Below are positions 12,011-25,350 of a stretch of DNA of 64,000 bases, piece after piece (the stretch's first letter is position 1; every line of letters begins with the position of its first letter). A program made the translations under genes and the position numbers. The stretch comes from Thelonectria olida. Taxonomy: Eukaryota; Ascomycota; Sordariomycetes; Hypocreales; Nectriaceae. The stretch covers positions 969,459 to 1,033,458 of the forward strand of contig JAGPYM010000014.1 of assembly GCA_020736575.1 (NCBI GenBank), given 5' to 3'. The notes beneath the pieces were generated by a model, which saw nothing but the letters and a program-made list of their open reading frames with translations, ran no database searches and was not told the DNA's origin.

Positions 12011-12719
12011 TCAAGCTGACCTTGCTTCCCGAGCAGCTGAAGCATACCGTTGGAGGTCCCGTAGTTGCTGTTCCCGCATTTGATGCAACTCCAGGTCGGG
12101 ATCGGCTGGGTATCTGCTGGTCGGGTCAAATCGTGGCAACTTCTCTAAGGCTTCTAGAGGGTTGTTGCCGGTCTTCAGATACGACTCCTTAAGTTCGGAA
12201 AGAAATTCGAACGGGATCTTGCTGTCTTCAAGGTGACAGACTTGCATCACAGTGCAGGGTCCTCGATATGGGTACTGCTCAGGTGGTTAAAACAACTCGC
12301 AGCTCTTGTCTGGATAGCAACTCACAGATCTAAAGATCTCGGACTTCTCATTTCTAAGATGAAGGGTCAATTTCAGACCATAGGTGGCTGAGCGATCTGC
12401 CAATCTCATATTCGGCTGATCAGCGTCAAGAGGCTTGAACCCTTCTAGTTGAGCCAGCTTGCCCATGACTTTCTTCGCCGTCCCAGGAAAAACGTAGAAA
12501 ACGTCAATGTCCTAGTCACATTAAACGGTCAACTATGAGGTTCCGGGAGTGGTGCGCCATAGCTAAACTGGAACTTACTTCAGGTTCAGCAGATCGATGC
12601 GATGGAGGATCGCGTGAGTAGGTGAAGCTTCGTCGCCGTCCCACAGTCTCCTTAGTCAAGCTGCGATCCATCTCTTGGACGTGGCTATAAAAAGTTTCCA
12701 ATGCAAGACTGACGGGCAT
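12011..12719 (-). CDS. Hypothetical protein, 196 residues
   Basis: Three exons (12719-12579, 12511-12326, 12274-12011) join in phase 0 at clean GTAAGT/CTAG and GTGAGT/GCAG boundaries. I do not recognise the product. It is charged and soluble-looking, with no signal peptide or membrane segment. The segment DIDVFYVFPGTAKKVMGKL just after the first intron recalls the acidic strand of nucleotidyltransferase-like folds, but that is only a faint resemblance. The C-terminus is helical and Glu/Arg-rich (HQMREQQLRDLQR). Removing both introns joins three frames without stops, which is the main support. It lies between the RBR gene and the oleate hydratase on the same strand, with no sign of a shared function. 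Confidence 0.6.
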
Positions 12720-14021
12720 GATGGATGAAGGGAGTGCGAGGAGAGTTCTAAATGGGGATGGGAAGGCAAAGTGGTGAGTGTTTGGAGGCGCCTGCTGTCG
12801 AGACTGGAGTAGCTGTGAGGCAGAAAAGAAGAACTCTGGTGTTTGGTGTCTGGAATCTGCTTTGAGAGCGCTGGAGTTGGAGCTTATATAGACCTCTTCT
12901 CCAAGAGTCAGAAATCTGGACTGCATCATTTCACCATTGGACGTACTTGTGTGCCGTCATCCTCTGGGCATCCATCACAAAGGAGTTTCGGGGTTTACGC
13001 AGTCAGACCAATACTTGGGCCAGTCTAGGTGCCTATGAAATGAACCCAAAGCCACCTGAAAGAAATTTGGAACTTTGGCTTCATCAAACTTCGGTCGCAA
13101 GGGGCCCTGAGGTGGTTTCTGAGTTGTCACATTGTCGTTGCGAGCTATGAGGCGTGAACGCTCCGCCCCATTCCTTGTGTGCTTGTCATGGACTTAAGCA
13201 GTAGAATGATAATAAAGCAAGAAACATTCTACCGTAATTAATAAGTTAATAGGTAATCTAAACAGTTACTGGAAAGCTTGGAACCCCTATGAGCTGGTGG
13301 AAGTGTGCTATCTCCGTTCGTCGGGCGACAGCAGGCAAGACTGCCGACGAGAGAGAGATCTGACGAGAGACAGCAAGGCAAATAGAGTCTAATGCACCGT
13401 TTCGAAAAATGTGACGTTTTGCGGGCCGTCGGCTTGTGGTGACAGACAAAGAAAAGTGACCGTCTTATGCGAACCGCACCGTCCGCCACGATGCATTTTG
13501 ACTCAAGTCACAGCTTCAAGCAGACCTGGTTTCGCCAAATCATGCCGATAGCGAGAAATATCAGTCTCAAGCTCAATTCGGCCTTCTTGGTAACCAACCA
13601 TTACCGCGCCATGGCTTCTGCGAGATGTCCACATTTCACCACGCCACTTCACAGCCTTTGTCCTCTGAGCATGGCAGGAAAACAAACAATGACATTTCTT
13701 GTTACAGACAACTAATGACTTAATTCGAACGCAGTGAATAGATACAGACAGCCTCCCTTTTTTTCATACGATAAGAAGAAGACGGGAAAAAAAACGACAA
13801 ATGCCACCCCGACCCAACTCCTCCAGATGAGTACTGCTTTCCTCAGACTGAAGGGTGTTTTTTTTGTTTCGTAGCCTTACAGTAAATTTTCAGTTCAATT
13901 TTGCCGCCCAAGTGAATGGAAACATGCCGCTTGCCTCCGGCGCCCTTTTTGGATTCCTTGCCTTTTCTTTTTGTTCTGTTGTTGTGCGTGTATGTGCGTG
14001 TGGGAGAGGAGAGTGGCAGGT
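12720..14021. other. Intergenic region
   Basis: No gene supported. The left part should be the promoter of the minus-strand hypothetical gene. Around 13740-14000 there are homopolymer runs of A and T and a GT-rich run, probably the 3' flank of the oleate hydratase gene. Short open frames at 13238-13715 overlap on both strands and look random. Confidence 0.4.
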
Positions 14022-15798
14022 CTAAGTCATCAACGTCTTAAGAGCCATTCCCAACGTCACCACTGAGTGATCCTCGCCTTGGACACCCGGCAACTTCTTG
14101 TCGACGCCCATGAGACCATAGACGGCAATCTGCGCCGACCGCACAGAATATTCCATGGTAAATGTCACCTCACGCTCAATCTCGACGAATTGGCCCATGA
14201 GACCCAGGTTTTTGCTCCCCACGGGGATCACATCAGGTCGGTCGCCCTTCTTCCTCGTAAGAAACGGACTGCCGATGAGAGGCATGAGACAAGGGATAGT
14301 GATGGACTGGGAGAGTGTGGGTTCGACCGGATAGCCCATGAGGTAAAGTAGTTCGGTCAGGATTTCGGCACCAGTGCATTCGAGCATGGGTTTGTTGACG
14401 TGACGCCCGGCTTGGTCTGGGAAGAGTCCGTAGCCCCAAAACACAAATACGTCGTCCGGCTGGTCCTTTAGGTATGGCTGCTGAGGGATGGTGAGCGAGA
14501 GCATCCAGGGACAATCTCGGAACGTGATGAGAGGGACGGCGCCTGTCAGTGTACCTGTCCAATCGCGAAGGTGTTCAAAGAATTCGCGGTCGCGGAGAGT
14601 TGTGGTAAAAGACAGCCACGTCGACTTGGACGGTCGATCGAAGAAAGCTTCTGGATTTCCAAACGTCGACGGGCGTTGTAGAGCAAGTTGGTCCCAGAAC
14701 ATCCACGCAGGGTCCAGTTCGTGCGGTGCCGAGTCACGGAGTTCCATGGTCGGCGGCGGCGTGGTGTTGGAGCCGTAGCCCATGCCCGAAGTGAGGGATC
14801 CGAGAGTGAGGAGAACATAGTCCGAGGGTCCCAGAGCGAAGTCGACGTCTTCACCACCTTGCCTCGTATTCAGGCCCGAGACTCTGAAACCGTCGTCAAG
14901 GTCCTCAAATTCTAGTCCAGTGACTTGTACGCCTGCTCAAGTTAGCTGCATGCACACCAAAACAAGACTGCCGTGTGCTTATCATACCTTGGCGAAAGTC
15001 AACATCCATGGCCTTGAGATACTGCGAAAGCGGTTTGATGATGGCCTCAAAATCCTCCTCGGGAGCTTGCTGCACCCCGGAAAGGTTGCCCATGTTGGGG
15101 AACTCGTGCAAGAACCGGTGTAGACATCGTCTAAACTCAACGGCGCTGCACCACGGATGGAATCTGTTCAGAGAAGACCACAAGTCCCAGAAATTCGTCT
15201 CGAAAAAGTCGGGCGCAAACAAGGCTTGGATCTCCAGTCCCTCCAACTCCTCCTCCGTCTCGAGAACAACCCTCATCAAGTCGCACTGGTTTTTGACGCT
15301 GAGACCCATGGTGCTCACATCCACAGCTTCTGGTGCTTCGATCCCATTGTCGTCGAAGGTCTGTCTCACCAACCGCGTGCCCGATGCCCCGAGTTTACTC
15401 CTGGCCTCGTTGAATCGGTTCATTTTGTCGGCCAACGTCTCGCCCTGCTTCTCGGCAGGGACTTTCCCCAACATGTTGTACAAGCATGTATAGGTGAGGC
15501 TCATCTTACGAATAGCCGATACTCGATATCCGGTTTCCCACGATGGCTTGGTAAAGGTGGCTATGGATCCGCCGGGCTTGGATGAAGCCTCGAGGATGTG
15601 GATGCGGTCGCCGGGGACGTGGGCGTCATCGATGAGGAAGACAGCCGCGGCCAATGAGGCGATCCCGCCGCCGACGAGCCAGACATCGGGAGCGTTGGGG
15701 TCGGATGGCGGAGTTGAAGCAACAGGTGAGGCTGATCCATTGAGGGTGGGAGACGAAGCCATGGCCGCGAGGGAGTCTTCAGGAATGTCCTCGTCCAT
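14022..15798 (-). CDS. Oleate hydratase (MCRA family, FAD-dependent)
   Basis: Oleate hydratases add water to the cis-9 double bond of unsaturated fatty acids, giving hydroxy fatty acids. Two exons (15798-14988 and 14932-14022; intron of 55 bases with GTATGA donor and GCAG acceptor) give 573 residues, the family's usual size. The N-terminus has a dinucleotide-binding start, VWLVGGGIASLAAAVFLIDD at about residues 39-58, followed by HILEASSKPGGS. Later blocks typical of the family are MSLTYTCLYNMLGKVP, FHPWCSAVEFRRCLHRF, YVLLTLGSLTSG, SFTTTLRD, FFEHLRDWTGTLTGAVPLIT and VFVFWGYGLFPDQAGRHV. A Ser/Pro-rich leader of about 35 residues precedes the FAD fold, and no targeting signal is clear. In fungi these proteins are often labelled streptococcal 67 kDa myosin-cross-reactive antigen like. 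Confidence 0.92.
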
Positions 15799-18700
15799 GT
15801 CGCCAGCCCAGCATGTGCTTGCCGGAATGAGCCGTCGTCAAATAATGGCCCTGGATGTGGTGATGCAACTTTTGACTTTGGCAGAGCGGAGATGCCCTCT
15901 CGGGGAATTGTCCAAGCGACGGTATCCTAGAGGGACTAAAAGTGTTCTGGGGAGGTCTCGACCGTGTCTTCCTGTCCTTCCCCGGAGAAAAAGACCCTGA
16001 CGATCCTTTAGTAAGAAAATGGCACGAACCGGGGGAAAGTATGTGAGATGTCGTAAGTGTAACAGCACGAGGCCAAGATCACGCCTTCAAATATCACGAG
16101 ATGGTCCAACAGACGGAAAAAAAGTTGGGGCCTCCCGTACGCAGCAGATGCTCCAACCCCTGGACTTGGCCAATAGAAGAGACTCAAGTGGTCATGACTC
16201 GAGGAATGAGCTCAATGATATTAAGCATTTATCTGTCTCTGATATTGCCAGTGAATTTTTCTCACATCTTTTGGTTTGCTGGCGTCATTTGGGCTTCTAG
16301 ATGCACACTTCACATCGTATGATTACAGCAAGCGGAGCACCGAGTGGACCGTCCGTCCATCGGAAGCGGGCCGTTGCGTTGGGGCTTTTCTGACGGGAGT
16401 TTGGAGGAGCCTTCTATGCGGAGGAAGAGAACGGCATCGACGGAGGCTCCGGCGAAGGATTCGGGACTTGGGAGGGAGGAATGCCGAGCAGGAGCTTTCT
16501 TTTTCTCGTCTGCAGAGGAGGATTTGAAGCTGTGCAAACAACACACAAGCACAACTGCTTGGTATCAGAGCTCGCTCACCGACACGACAATAACCCCAAC
16601 GCCCAGTCCCATCCAGCCTCGCCCAAGAGCACTCACCGATACTGGCCATAGCGGTGCGGGCTATCACCTTAGCGCGGGCTCGTGCAAGAAGACGATTGTC
16701 GGCAGGCAGGCAGGCCAAGCTCGACAAACTCTTCCACCTTGACAGTTGATGGGTTGCCATGGGACCTGACATGACATGGGACAAGAAATGGGGAAACGCG
16801 GGAGCATCGGATCAAATCGTGCCTGCCGAAGCACATTGACGAGTCATTATTACGGGTTCTTTTGGCCTTGCATCCTCTGTGTGTGCTCTGCCTGCTTATC
16901 ACGAAAACTCTTGTCCGTCTGGAGGGCCTGATAACGAAGCCCGACCGGCCGGCCCCGCATCATGTCCGTCGAGGTGGTGGACCTGCCGAGTTGGTGTCAG
17001 GGTCTGATGAACCACAGATACATATTAAAGACGGGGCCGACTTTGGCGAAGTGGTTGTTGGTCAGAAATACGGTATGGCAATGTTGGCCTTTCTCCTTTC
17101 TCGTCTGACAAACGCATCTGGTAGCGCCGTCTGGGGAAAAAGCAACAGCTGGCAATGGGTCGAGAGCTTTGCTGGCAGTGGGACAGAAGGACGAAGCATC
17201 GTGGTGAGCCGTGGATTGCCGGGCGTGTTTCAGCGTTGGAATGTATGACGGCGGCTATAAGCAGTGATTTCCCCAGTTTCAGAGCTGAGCACTGGTGATG
17301 AGCGCATTAAGATGAGAGGTTTGTTTGTGATGATGATCTGACGAAGCAGGAGTTTTCTTTTCGTGAGCCGGGACGGGCTGTGTCAACGATGCAAGAAGCA
17401 GGCGGTTTATTGCACGCGCTGGGGTGATCCTGACAAATGCCTCGAACAGTGCTGCAGTCTCGTCAGTATATGAAGCTTTTCGGAGTTTGACAGGTCGAAA
17501 AGGAGCAGTTGGTCTCCTCAATGGGAGTTGTAGATATTACATGCCATCCATTATTAGAATCCATCTGTGTTTCGGGAAATTATGTGGAACTGTTTCGGGC
17601 GAGTCCCGAGCTGCTGTTAGCTTCCCACGTTGCTGCGAACGACGGGATCTTACAGTGGTGTCCGGAGTGCTCCGTTGTCCGTCTAGGGCTTGTGAGCTGG
17701 AGATTGGGGGCCGTGATATGGGAGCGACAAGGAAAAACCTTTGTCCACGAGGGTGAAGTCGGAGTTGATCGCTGATGCTCTCAGCTGCTTGCGATGGGTG
17801 GGGTTTTGGATGGTCAAGGATGAACTTCTTCTTAAACACGGGATGGTGTTGTGCGGTTATCTTACGCGGATAGGTTTTGAGCCGTCTATGGTTGCGATCC
17901 AAATACAAAAGTACGATTGAGAAATATGAGATGTGAGGTTGTTGATGTGAGCTCTGCGCCTGCAGTAGGGCATCTCATTCATCTTAGGCACCTTAGGTAA
18001 TCGGGGTTCTCACAGACAAATGGTACGATGCCGTGATGTGAGGGCGAATTTGGGCCTAACATCAACTAGTGTTTCTGACATCCGTCCAAGCACAAGTCTG
18101 AGGGATACGCAATTTGACATCATCTTCGGCATTCGTTCCTTGGCCTCGGCTCTTGAATGCGTCGCCATGCTCGGAAATACGGGCTCGACGATGTACCTAT
18201 TCGCACGCCGGCACGGCAAAGCAGCAGTGCTCTTTTCTTCCCCCATGAGCCTATTATTTATGGAAAACTTTGAGGCTTTTAATCAACATTGGCGATGCGC
18301 CCGAAACCGCACCGTCTTAAGAAGTAGTCCCACTCCCGGTAGACTGGAGGGGCTGAAGATGGGGGTCAAAGTCGTGATGGGACCTGATGGCTACTGATTG
18401 ATAAGAGATTTTCGGCTCCATCAGGACCCAGGAGGGCCAAGACCCTCTCAAGGCCTCATTTTAGTGAAGGCCCCGATTTTATACTGCCGTTTTAACAGAT
18501 TCTGCAGAAATGGCGCCCCAACGGCCGGGCGGACTAGGCATGGATGAATGAGTTTGGGCCGGTTGAGAAGCGTGGGATATTTCAATCGGTACATGCAGAC
18601 TACTTCGTACGTTGCGGATGAAGGAAGATCGAGATCCAGCGTGAAGATTTCAGGTTGAGATGCGTTGCAGGAAGTACCCTCAAAGTGTGGCTGGTGAAGC

Positions 18701-20400
18701 GGCGTAGCGGTTCGTACCTGAATAAGAAAAAGAGTACGAAATCCGAGGCTATACGAAATCGCATAACTATCAAATTCGAAGCGCCACGGCAACACTGCGG
18801 GTTGTAAAGATGGAGGGATGGAACCCGGGCCGGACGGGCGGTAGTTTATCGTCGCTGATGCAATTGATTCGAGGATCAAAGTGGCTTTCATCTTAGTCGA
18901 TGCTACCATCCCTTAGGCAAGTAAGTATTCGTACTTGCGAATCAACGAGGCAGTCCGAGTCCGAAACTGTGTGTCGAAAGGCAACTTGGAACCACCAGGG
19001 TTAAAACTCATCCTTGAACTTTTTTTTTCTTCAAGCCGGGGCTCAACTGGAAACATGTCCACTGATGCAAAAGCAATGCAATGCGGGGCGACCCGGAACG
19101 ATGCGAAGCGATCCACAGGAGGACATTACGTGTTGCGGCGCGGTATTCGTACAGATACAACAGCCACGACACTCTTGCACAGCCATGCCGGTTCAGCTGA
19201 AAGAAGATCTCATCTTGGAGCGTGGTGATTTCTTGGAACCTGGGCGAGATTGGCGAGGAGATATGGGTTATCAGGCCGTTTTGACGTCAAGGTCGGGAAC
19301 ACCGCGTCATAGGACTTGGATCTCGAGACTGGGGATAGGGATAGACGTCGGGACGATATCTCACAGACGACTTCGCTGACTTGGGCCGTCAGCACTCACA
19401 GACGTATGAATTCGGCATTGGTATTGCATCCTTGTCCTCTCAATGCATGGGCATATGCACTCAGGGATACCACGTGCAGGGCGTCTTCCACCGGCAATGT
19501 GACCATGATGTGATGGAGGTGTTTTGGTAAAGGAGATGCAACAATAGGGCTCTCTGAGTATTATCCGTACAACGCGGAGTCTATCAACGAAGACTGTGGG
19601 TTCTGGGGGTCTCGGGAGTGGCGTTCCAAGAGAGAAACCGCAATGAAATACTGGCAGGTGACTGACCCCTGAAGCTTGACGCCCTGTTTCCTGGTTGTCT
19701 CCCACGCGCCACGAAACCGCTAAAACGGTAGAGGCATGTTGCTGTTTCTCCAAAGGGACAAGGCGGCGAATTCCTCTATCAATGACACCGACCGACTGAA
19801 GTGATGAACCAAATAGGTCGGGGGGTTTCTCGCTTCTTGGCTCTGACAACAGCCATCTCTCGTCTTAGTCAGTCCGAGGCATCTGTCCGTGGGGGCAAGT
19901 TCTTATTCCCTCCGCTGTCGGTACATTTTTTTCCTTCAAGGCTCTTTCAAGAAAATCCACCGAAGAGTTGCATACCAAAGCCGACCATGAGCTGGTCAGC
20001 TTGAATTCCTCTTAGGTCACTGTTCGCCGGCTGGTCCTGTCCACCACCCACACACACGCCCACACACTCTCGATTCAGCGCACGCTCCCGGCCCCAACCG
20101 ACCCCAACACTTCCAGCTGTCCCTTGTCTTGGATGCACGTAGAGGTACCTGTGGTTCTGACGTACAAAGGGTGGTCGCCGACCCGGTCCAAGGTCGGCAA
20201 TTGGCCAAACAGCGTGCTTAGAATTTTTCTCTCTCTGTTCTGTATGGGGGTTTTTTTTTCTTGTTGGTGACTGGGCTCGTGGACCGTGATGTTTTTGATC
20301 GGTCATCCAATGCGTTGTGTGCAATGAAGAGCAACATCCGTAGAACAAAACAGATCATTCACCACTTTCTCTTCTAATTTACTGCTAGCTCATTTCCATC
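15799..20400. other. Long gene-poor interval
   Basis: About 4.6 kb in which I find no supportable gene. Frames of 120-160 codons (for example minus 18909-18448, minus 19849-19361, plus 18020-18397) lack motifs, coherent splice partners or coding-like composition. The base composition is ordinary rather than AT-rich, so this does not look like a RIP-degraded element. It may hold promoters, a non-coding transcript or eroded sequence. Confidence 0.4.
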
Positions 20401-20559
20401 TTCCCGTCCATTCCCCCCAAGCTGTCGCTGCCCGTCCATTTTCGCTGGTTCCCACCTCACCCTGGTCCCTTATTAGCTTGCCAGACTTAGCCTGGTTGGC
20501 GTTGGCCTCCACTAAAAGACTCCCACGCGGTTTGCAGGTACAGCGTCCAGTTGGGATCA

Positions 20560-21407
20560 TAGGTACCTTCACTGGGTTTTACGCCGTAAAGATACTTCAC
20601 CTCCTGCGTGGCGACAAGTCCCTCCAATTCTCTCCGTCCCTCTTTCGCCCATCAACCTCCACCTCCCGCCATAATAGCACCCGGGACGATCAATCTCTCT
20701 GCTCCTCCCCGACTCTTCTTGACCTCCGATCCCCTCTCTTTCTCTTCTCTTATTCCACCCCCTTTTCACCTCCTCTTCCGCCTTATTCCTCTCTTCTCCT
20801 CCTCCTCTCCTCCTCCTCCCTCAACGGTGGTCTTCTCTTTCTTTGTTCGCTCCTTGGCCGACAGCACAAGCAGCAGCTTCTCCCTGCTCTGTGCTCCCTT
20901 CTCCTCGCTCCCCAATTGTCGCCTGGGCCCGTCTTCCACCGTGTTGACGTTTCCATTGACAATTGGCGTCGTCTTCCTTTATTGAGACCGACCTCCGCCG
21001 CACATTGTTCTCGCATTGTTCCAACTTCTCAGTTGTTCAGTCCTACGCCACTACGACGCTGAAAAAAAAAAAAACGCTCCGAACCCGTGCCCCCCGCCCG
21101 CCAATAATCGGACCTCCGTCATTGCTGCCTCCGGCCTCAACGCCTTGCGCAACCATCAGTTGAGCACTTGATCAAAGATACGTAAGTGCTAGGCCTCAGC
21201 CTCTTTGCGTGTCATCGCACACGTTTCTTCTTCAACCATGGCTCTACGAGTCCTCCTTCCTGCTCAATGGCTTCCTCACCTTCATCCCCAATCTTGAGAC
21301 CCAACATCATGACCCCGGACTTACACCCGCGCTCAGACCAGGTCGACCAGAACGCACGAGACAATCAATGTGGTAGACGATCGCTGTTTTCTGAATCACT
21401 CGACATC
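20560..21407 (+). promoter_or_regulatory. Probable promoter and long 5' leader of HMG-CoA reductase
   Basis: A strongly pyrimidine-rich tract (about 20600-20940, mostly C/T with many CTCC and TCTT words) is followed by a run of A near 21061-21072. Such CT tracts are common just upstream of transcription starts of strongly expressed fungal genes. A GTAAGT at 21182 with a possible acceptor near 21374 (GTGGTAG) suggests a 5'-leader intron ending just before the ATG at 21408. I see no clear sterol regulatory element. The assignment rests on position and composition only. Confidence 0.5.
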
Positions 21408-24400
21408 ATGGCTTCGTCCTTCCTCCCGAGCCGCTTTCGCGGCGAAACAGCCGCCGCACCGAGCGCGACTCCCTCCTGGGCCTCGAAGCGATTTACTCCC
21501 CTCGTCCAGTTCCTCTCGCGACTCGCTTGCTCCCACCCGATCCATACCGTCGTCATTGTCGCAGTCCTCGCCAGCACTTCTTATGTCGGCCTACTCCAGG
21601 AGAGCTTCTTCGACCTCAACGTTGGCGACGCTGCTGTAGGCAAGGCCGACTGGTCCAACCTCGTCGAGGGAAGCCGGCTTCTCCTCGCCAGCCCCGATAA
21701 CTCCTGGAAGTGGCAGAGTGTCGAGCAAGAGGTTGCTGCCGCCACCACCGATGCCGACCACCTCGCCCTCTTGACTCTTGTCTTCCCCGATACTCTTTCG
21801 ACCGACTCTGGCAGCACTGCGCCTCGATCCCACCATGTCCCGATCCCCCAGAACCTCTCCATTACACCCCTGCCATCCACCGAGAACTCCTTCACGGCCT
21901 ACTCCCAGGAGAGCATTCTGGCCTACTCTTTGCCGTACGCGGAGGGTCCCGAGTTCCTTTCTGCCGCCCAGGAGATTCCTAGCGAGGACGCCGAGGAGAT
22001 TGAGACTCCCCACGGCCGTGAGAAGAAGACTTGGATCATGAAGGCCGCCAAGGTCAACACCCGCAACACTGCGATCCAGTGGGCCAAGAATGCCTGGACT
22101 GAGTTCCTCGATCTGCTCAAGAACGCCGAGACCCTTGATATTGTCATTATGCTCCTCGGCTACATTGCCATGCATTTGACATTTGTGTCACTGTTCTTGT
22201 CCATGCGTCGCATGGGATCCAAGTTTTGGCTTGGTATCTGCACTCTGTTCTCCTCTGTTTTCGCCTTCCTCTTCGGTCTCGTTGTCACGACCAAGCTTGG
22301 AGTCCCGATCAGCGTTATTCTCTTGTCGGAGGGTCTTCCCTTCCTCGTTGTTACCATCGGTTTCGAGAAGAACATTGTCCTGACCCGCGCCGTCATGTCG
22401 CACGCCGTTGAGCACCGACGCACTCAGATCAAGAACTCAAAGTCTGGAAAGCACTCCCCTGACAGCAGCACCGTCAACGTGATTCAGTACGCTGTCCAAG
22501 CTGCTATCAAGGACAAGGGTTTTGAGATTGTCCGCGACTATGCTCTGGAGATTCTCCTCCTTGTTATCGGCGCTGCTTCTGGTGTTCAGGGCGGTCTCCA
22601 GCACTTCTGCTTCTTGGCCGCTTGGGTCTTGTTCTTCGACTGCATCCTCGTCTTCACCTTTTACACCGCTATTCTTAGCATCAAGCTTGAGATCAACCGT
22701 ATCAAGCGCCACGCTGATATGCGTATGGCGCTAGAGGATGATGGCGTTAGCCGCCGCGTTGCTGAGAACGTCGCCAAAAGCAACGACGACTGGCCTGGTA
22801 TGGAAGGTAGCGGCAAGGATTCGTCTCTCTTCGGCCACAAGAGCAGCAGCATCCCCAAGTTCAAGGTCCTTATGGTTCTTGGCTTCATCCTTGTCAATCT
22901 CATCAACCTCTGCTCGATTCCTTTCCGCAACCCCAGCTCTCTGTCGACTATCCGATCTTGGGCCAGCAGCCTCGGTGGTGTCGTCTCTCCCTTGAGTGTT
23001 GATCCATTCAAGGTTGCTTCTAACGGTTTGGACGCTGTTCTGACTGCCGCCAAGGCCAACAGCCGCCCCATCCTGGTCACCGTTCTTGCTCCCATCAAGT
23101 ACGAGCTTGAGTACCCCTCTGTTCACTACGCCCTAGGATCGCCTCTTGGAGGCCATGCCGAGGGTAACGATTCATTCAGCCGATTCCATGGATATGGTGT
23201 CGGTGGTCGCGTGGTCGGTGGCCTTCTCAAGAGTCTGGAGGATCCAATCCTGTCCAAGTGGATCGTCGCTGCTCTCGCCCTCAGTGTCGGCTTGAACGGT
23301 TACCTCTTCAATGTTGCTCGCTGGGGTATCAAGGATCCCAACGCCCCTGAGCACCCCATTGACCGAAGTGAGCTAGCCCGCGCTCAGCGATTCAACGAAT
23401 CTACCACTGCCACTCTTCCCCTGGGCGAGTATGTCCCTCCCACTCCCCAGCAGACCCAGCCCAGCACGCCCACCGCTACAGATGACGAAACCGACCTGCC
23501 CTCGCTCAAGGCCCGCCCCTCAAGCGCCCCCAACCGCCCCAACGCTGAGCTGGAGAAGCTGTTGTCTGAAGGTCGTGTTCCTGAGATGAGCGATGAAGAG
23601 GTTGTTTCTCTGTCCATGCGTGGTAGGATCCCCGGCTATGCTCTCGAGAAGACCTTGAAGGACTTTACTCGCGCTGTCAAGATCCGACGTACCATCATCT
23701 CCCGCACCAAGGCCACCTCTGATTTGACCCACGTCCTGGAGCGATCCAAGCTGCCGTACCAGAACTACAACTGGGAGCGTGTCTTTGGTGCCTGCTGTGA
23801 GAACGTCATTGGTTACCTGCCCCTTCCTGTGGGTGTTGCTGGACCCCTTGTCATTGATGGTCAGAGCTACTTCATCCCCATGGCTACTACTGAAGGTGTC
23901 TTGGTCGCCAGTGCCAGCCGTGGCTGCAAGGCTATCAACTCTGGGGGTGGTGCTGTCACTGTTCTTACTGCCGATGGCATGACCCGTGGACCCTGTGTCG
24001 CCTTCGAGACTCTTGAGCGAGCCGGCGCTGCCAAGCATTGGCTCGATTCGGATGCTGGCCAGACTACGATGAAGAAGGCCTTTGACTCGACTAGCCGATT
24101 CGCCCGTCTCCAGCACATGAAAACCGCCCTCGCCGGAACGAACCTGTATATCCGATTCAAGACGACGACTGGCGATGCTATGGGTATGAACATGATCTCC
24201 AAGGGTGTCGAGCACGCCCTCAACGTCATGGTTACCGAGGGAGGATTCGACGACATGCAAATTGTTTCCGTGTCCGGTAACTACTGTATCGACAAGAAGC
24301 CTGGCGCTCTCAACTGGATTGATGGACGAGGCAAGGGAGTTGTCGCTGAGGCAATTATCCCTGGCGACGTGGTCAGGAGCGTTCTGAAGAGCGATGTCGA

Positions 24401-25014
24401 CGCGTTGGTTGAACTCAACATTTCCAAGAACTTGATCGGTTCGGCCATGGCTGCTTCGGTTGGTGGTTTCAACGCCCACGCTGCCAACATGGTTGCCGCT
24501 ATTTTCCTTGCCACCGGTCAGGACCCTGCTCAGGTTGTCGAGAGTTGCAACTGTATCACCATTATGAAGAAGTGAGTGTTTCGCATGTTCTTTTACTGCA
24601 CGTTTACTAACATATTTCTTTAGCCTCAACGGAGCTCTTCAAATCTCAGTTTCCATGCCCTCTCTGGAGGTCGGAACTCTCGGTGGTGGTACCATTCTCG
24701 AGCCCCAGAGCGCCATGCTCGACATGCTAGGCGTGCGCGGTTCTCACCCCACGAACCCAGGTGACAATGCCCGTCGCTTGGCCCGTATCATTGGCGCCGC
24801 CGTCCTGGCTGGTGAGCTTTCTCTCTGCAGTGCCCTCGCTGCTGGTCACCTCGTCAGAGCCCACATGCAGCATAACCGAAGTGCCGCCAACTCGCGCTCG
24901 ACGACTCCTGCCCCTTCTATGACTCCTGTGTCGCTGGCAATGACCAACGCTAAGGAGCGGTCCGCGTCGACCACCTCGATGAGCGCTGCTGCTATCCAGC
25001 GATCTAAGCGATGA
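21408..25014 (+). CDS. HMG-CoA reductase, membrane-anchored class I
   Basis: Reduces HMG-CoA to mevalonate with NADPH, the committed step to sterols and isoprenoids, at the ER membrane. Exons 21408-24571 and 24624-25014 give 1184 residues; the intron (GTGAGT, TACTAAC branch site, TTTAG) falls inside the conserved NCITIMKN block. The N-terminal part has the [20 protein letters not shown] membrane helix and a sterol-sensing-type multi-helix region (from about [20 protein letters not shown]). The catalytic part has [21 protein letters not shown] (Glu829), [16 protein letters not shown] (Lys963), ATGQDP (Asp1039) and [10 protein letters not shown] (His1130), the complete catalytic set, plus [12 protein letters not shown]. 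The Ser/Thr-rich tail after His1130 may be a regulatory or phosphorylation site. The start is uncertain: the frame is open to 21186 with ATGs at 21267 and 21309, but [13 protein letters not shown] at 21408 looks like the family start. Confidence 0.97.
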
Positions 25015-25350
25015 AGGAGCTGACAGGTTGTGACGCTAGTCAAGTCATACCTGAGAAAAAGGAAAGATTATTAAAAAAAAAAATAGAAAATTCAATTGAC
25101 GTTGAGCATACCGTCGAAGGGATTCCGGTGGAGTTTCGAGCATGGAGTTTCGCATTCTTGGGACATTCTGAAGGACGAAAGGAACAGGGTGTGCATAGGT
25201 ACACATGAAGATACACACGCATGGATGAATGGGTTTTGACATGATGCCTGTTCTGAAGATGCAAAAATGAATAATTCTTTGCTAATTACAGTATTGTCCC
25301 TTGTTCGTGACAGTCGAAGATTATCTTTTTCTCTTGTCTCTGATGGTAAA

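Noticed and set aside
18448..18909. 153-codon minus-strand open frame with an ATG
   Set aside because: No recognisable domain, signal peptide or conserved block; the interval has many similar chance frames.
19361..19849. 162-codon minus-strand open frame
   Set aside because: No motif and no proper start codon; Cys/Arg/Pro-rich composition suggests non-coding sequence.
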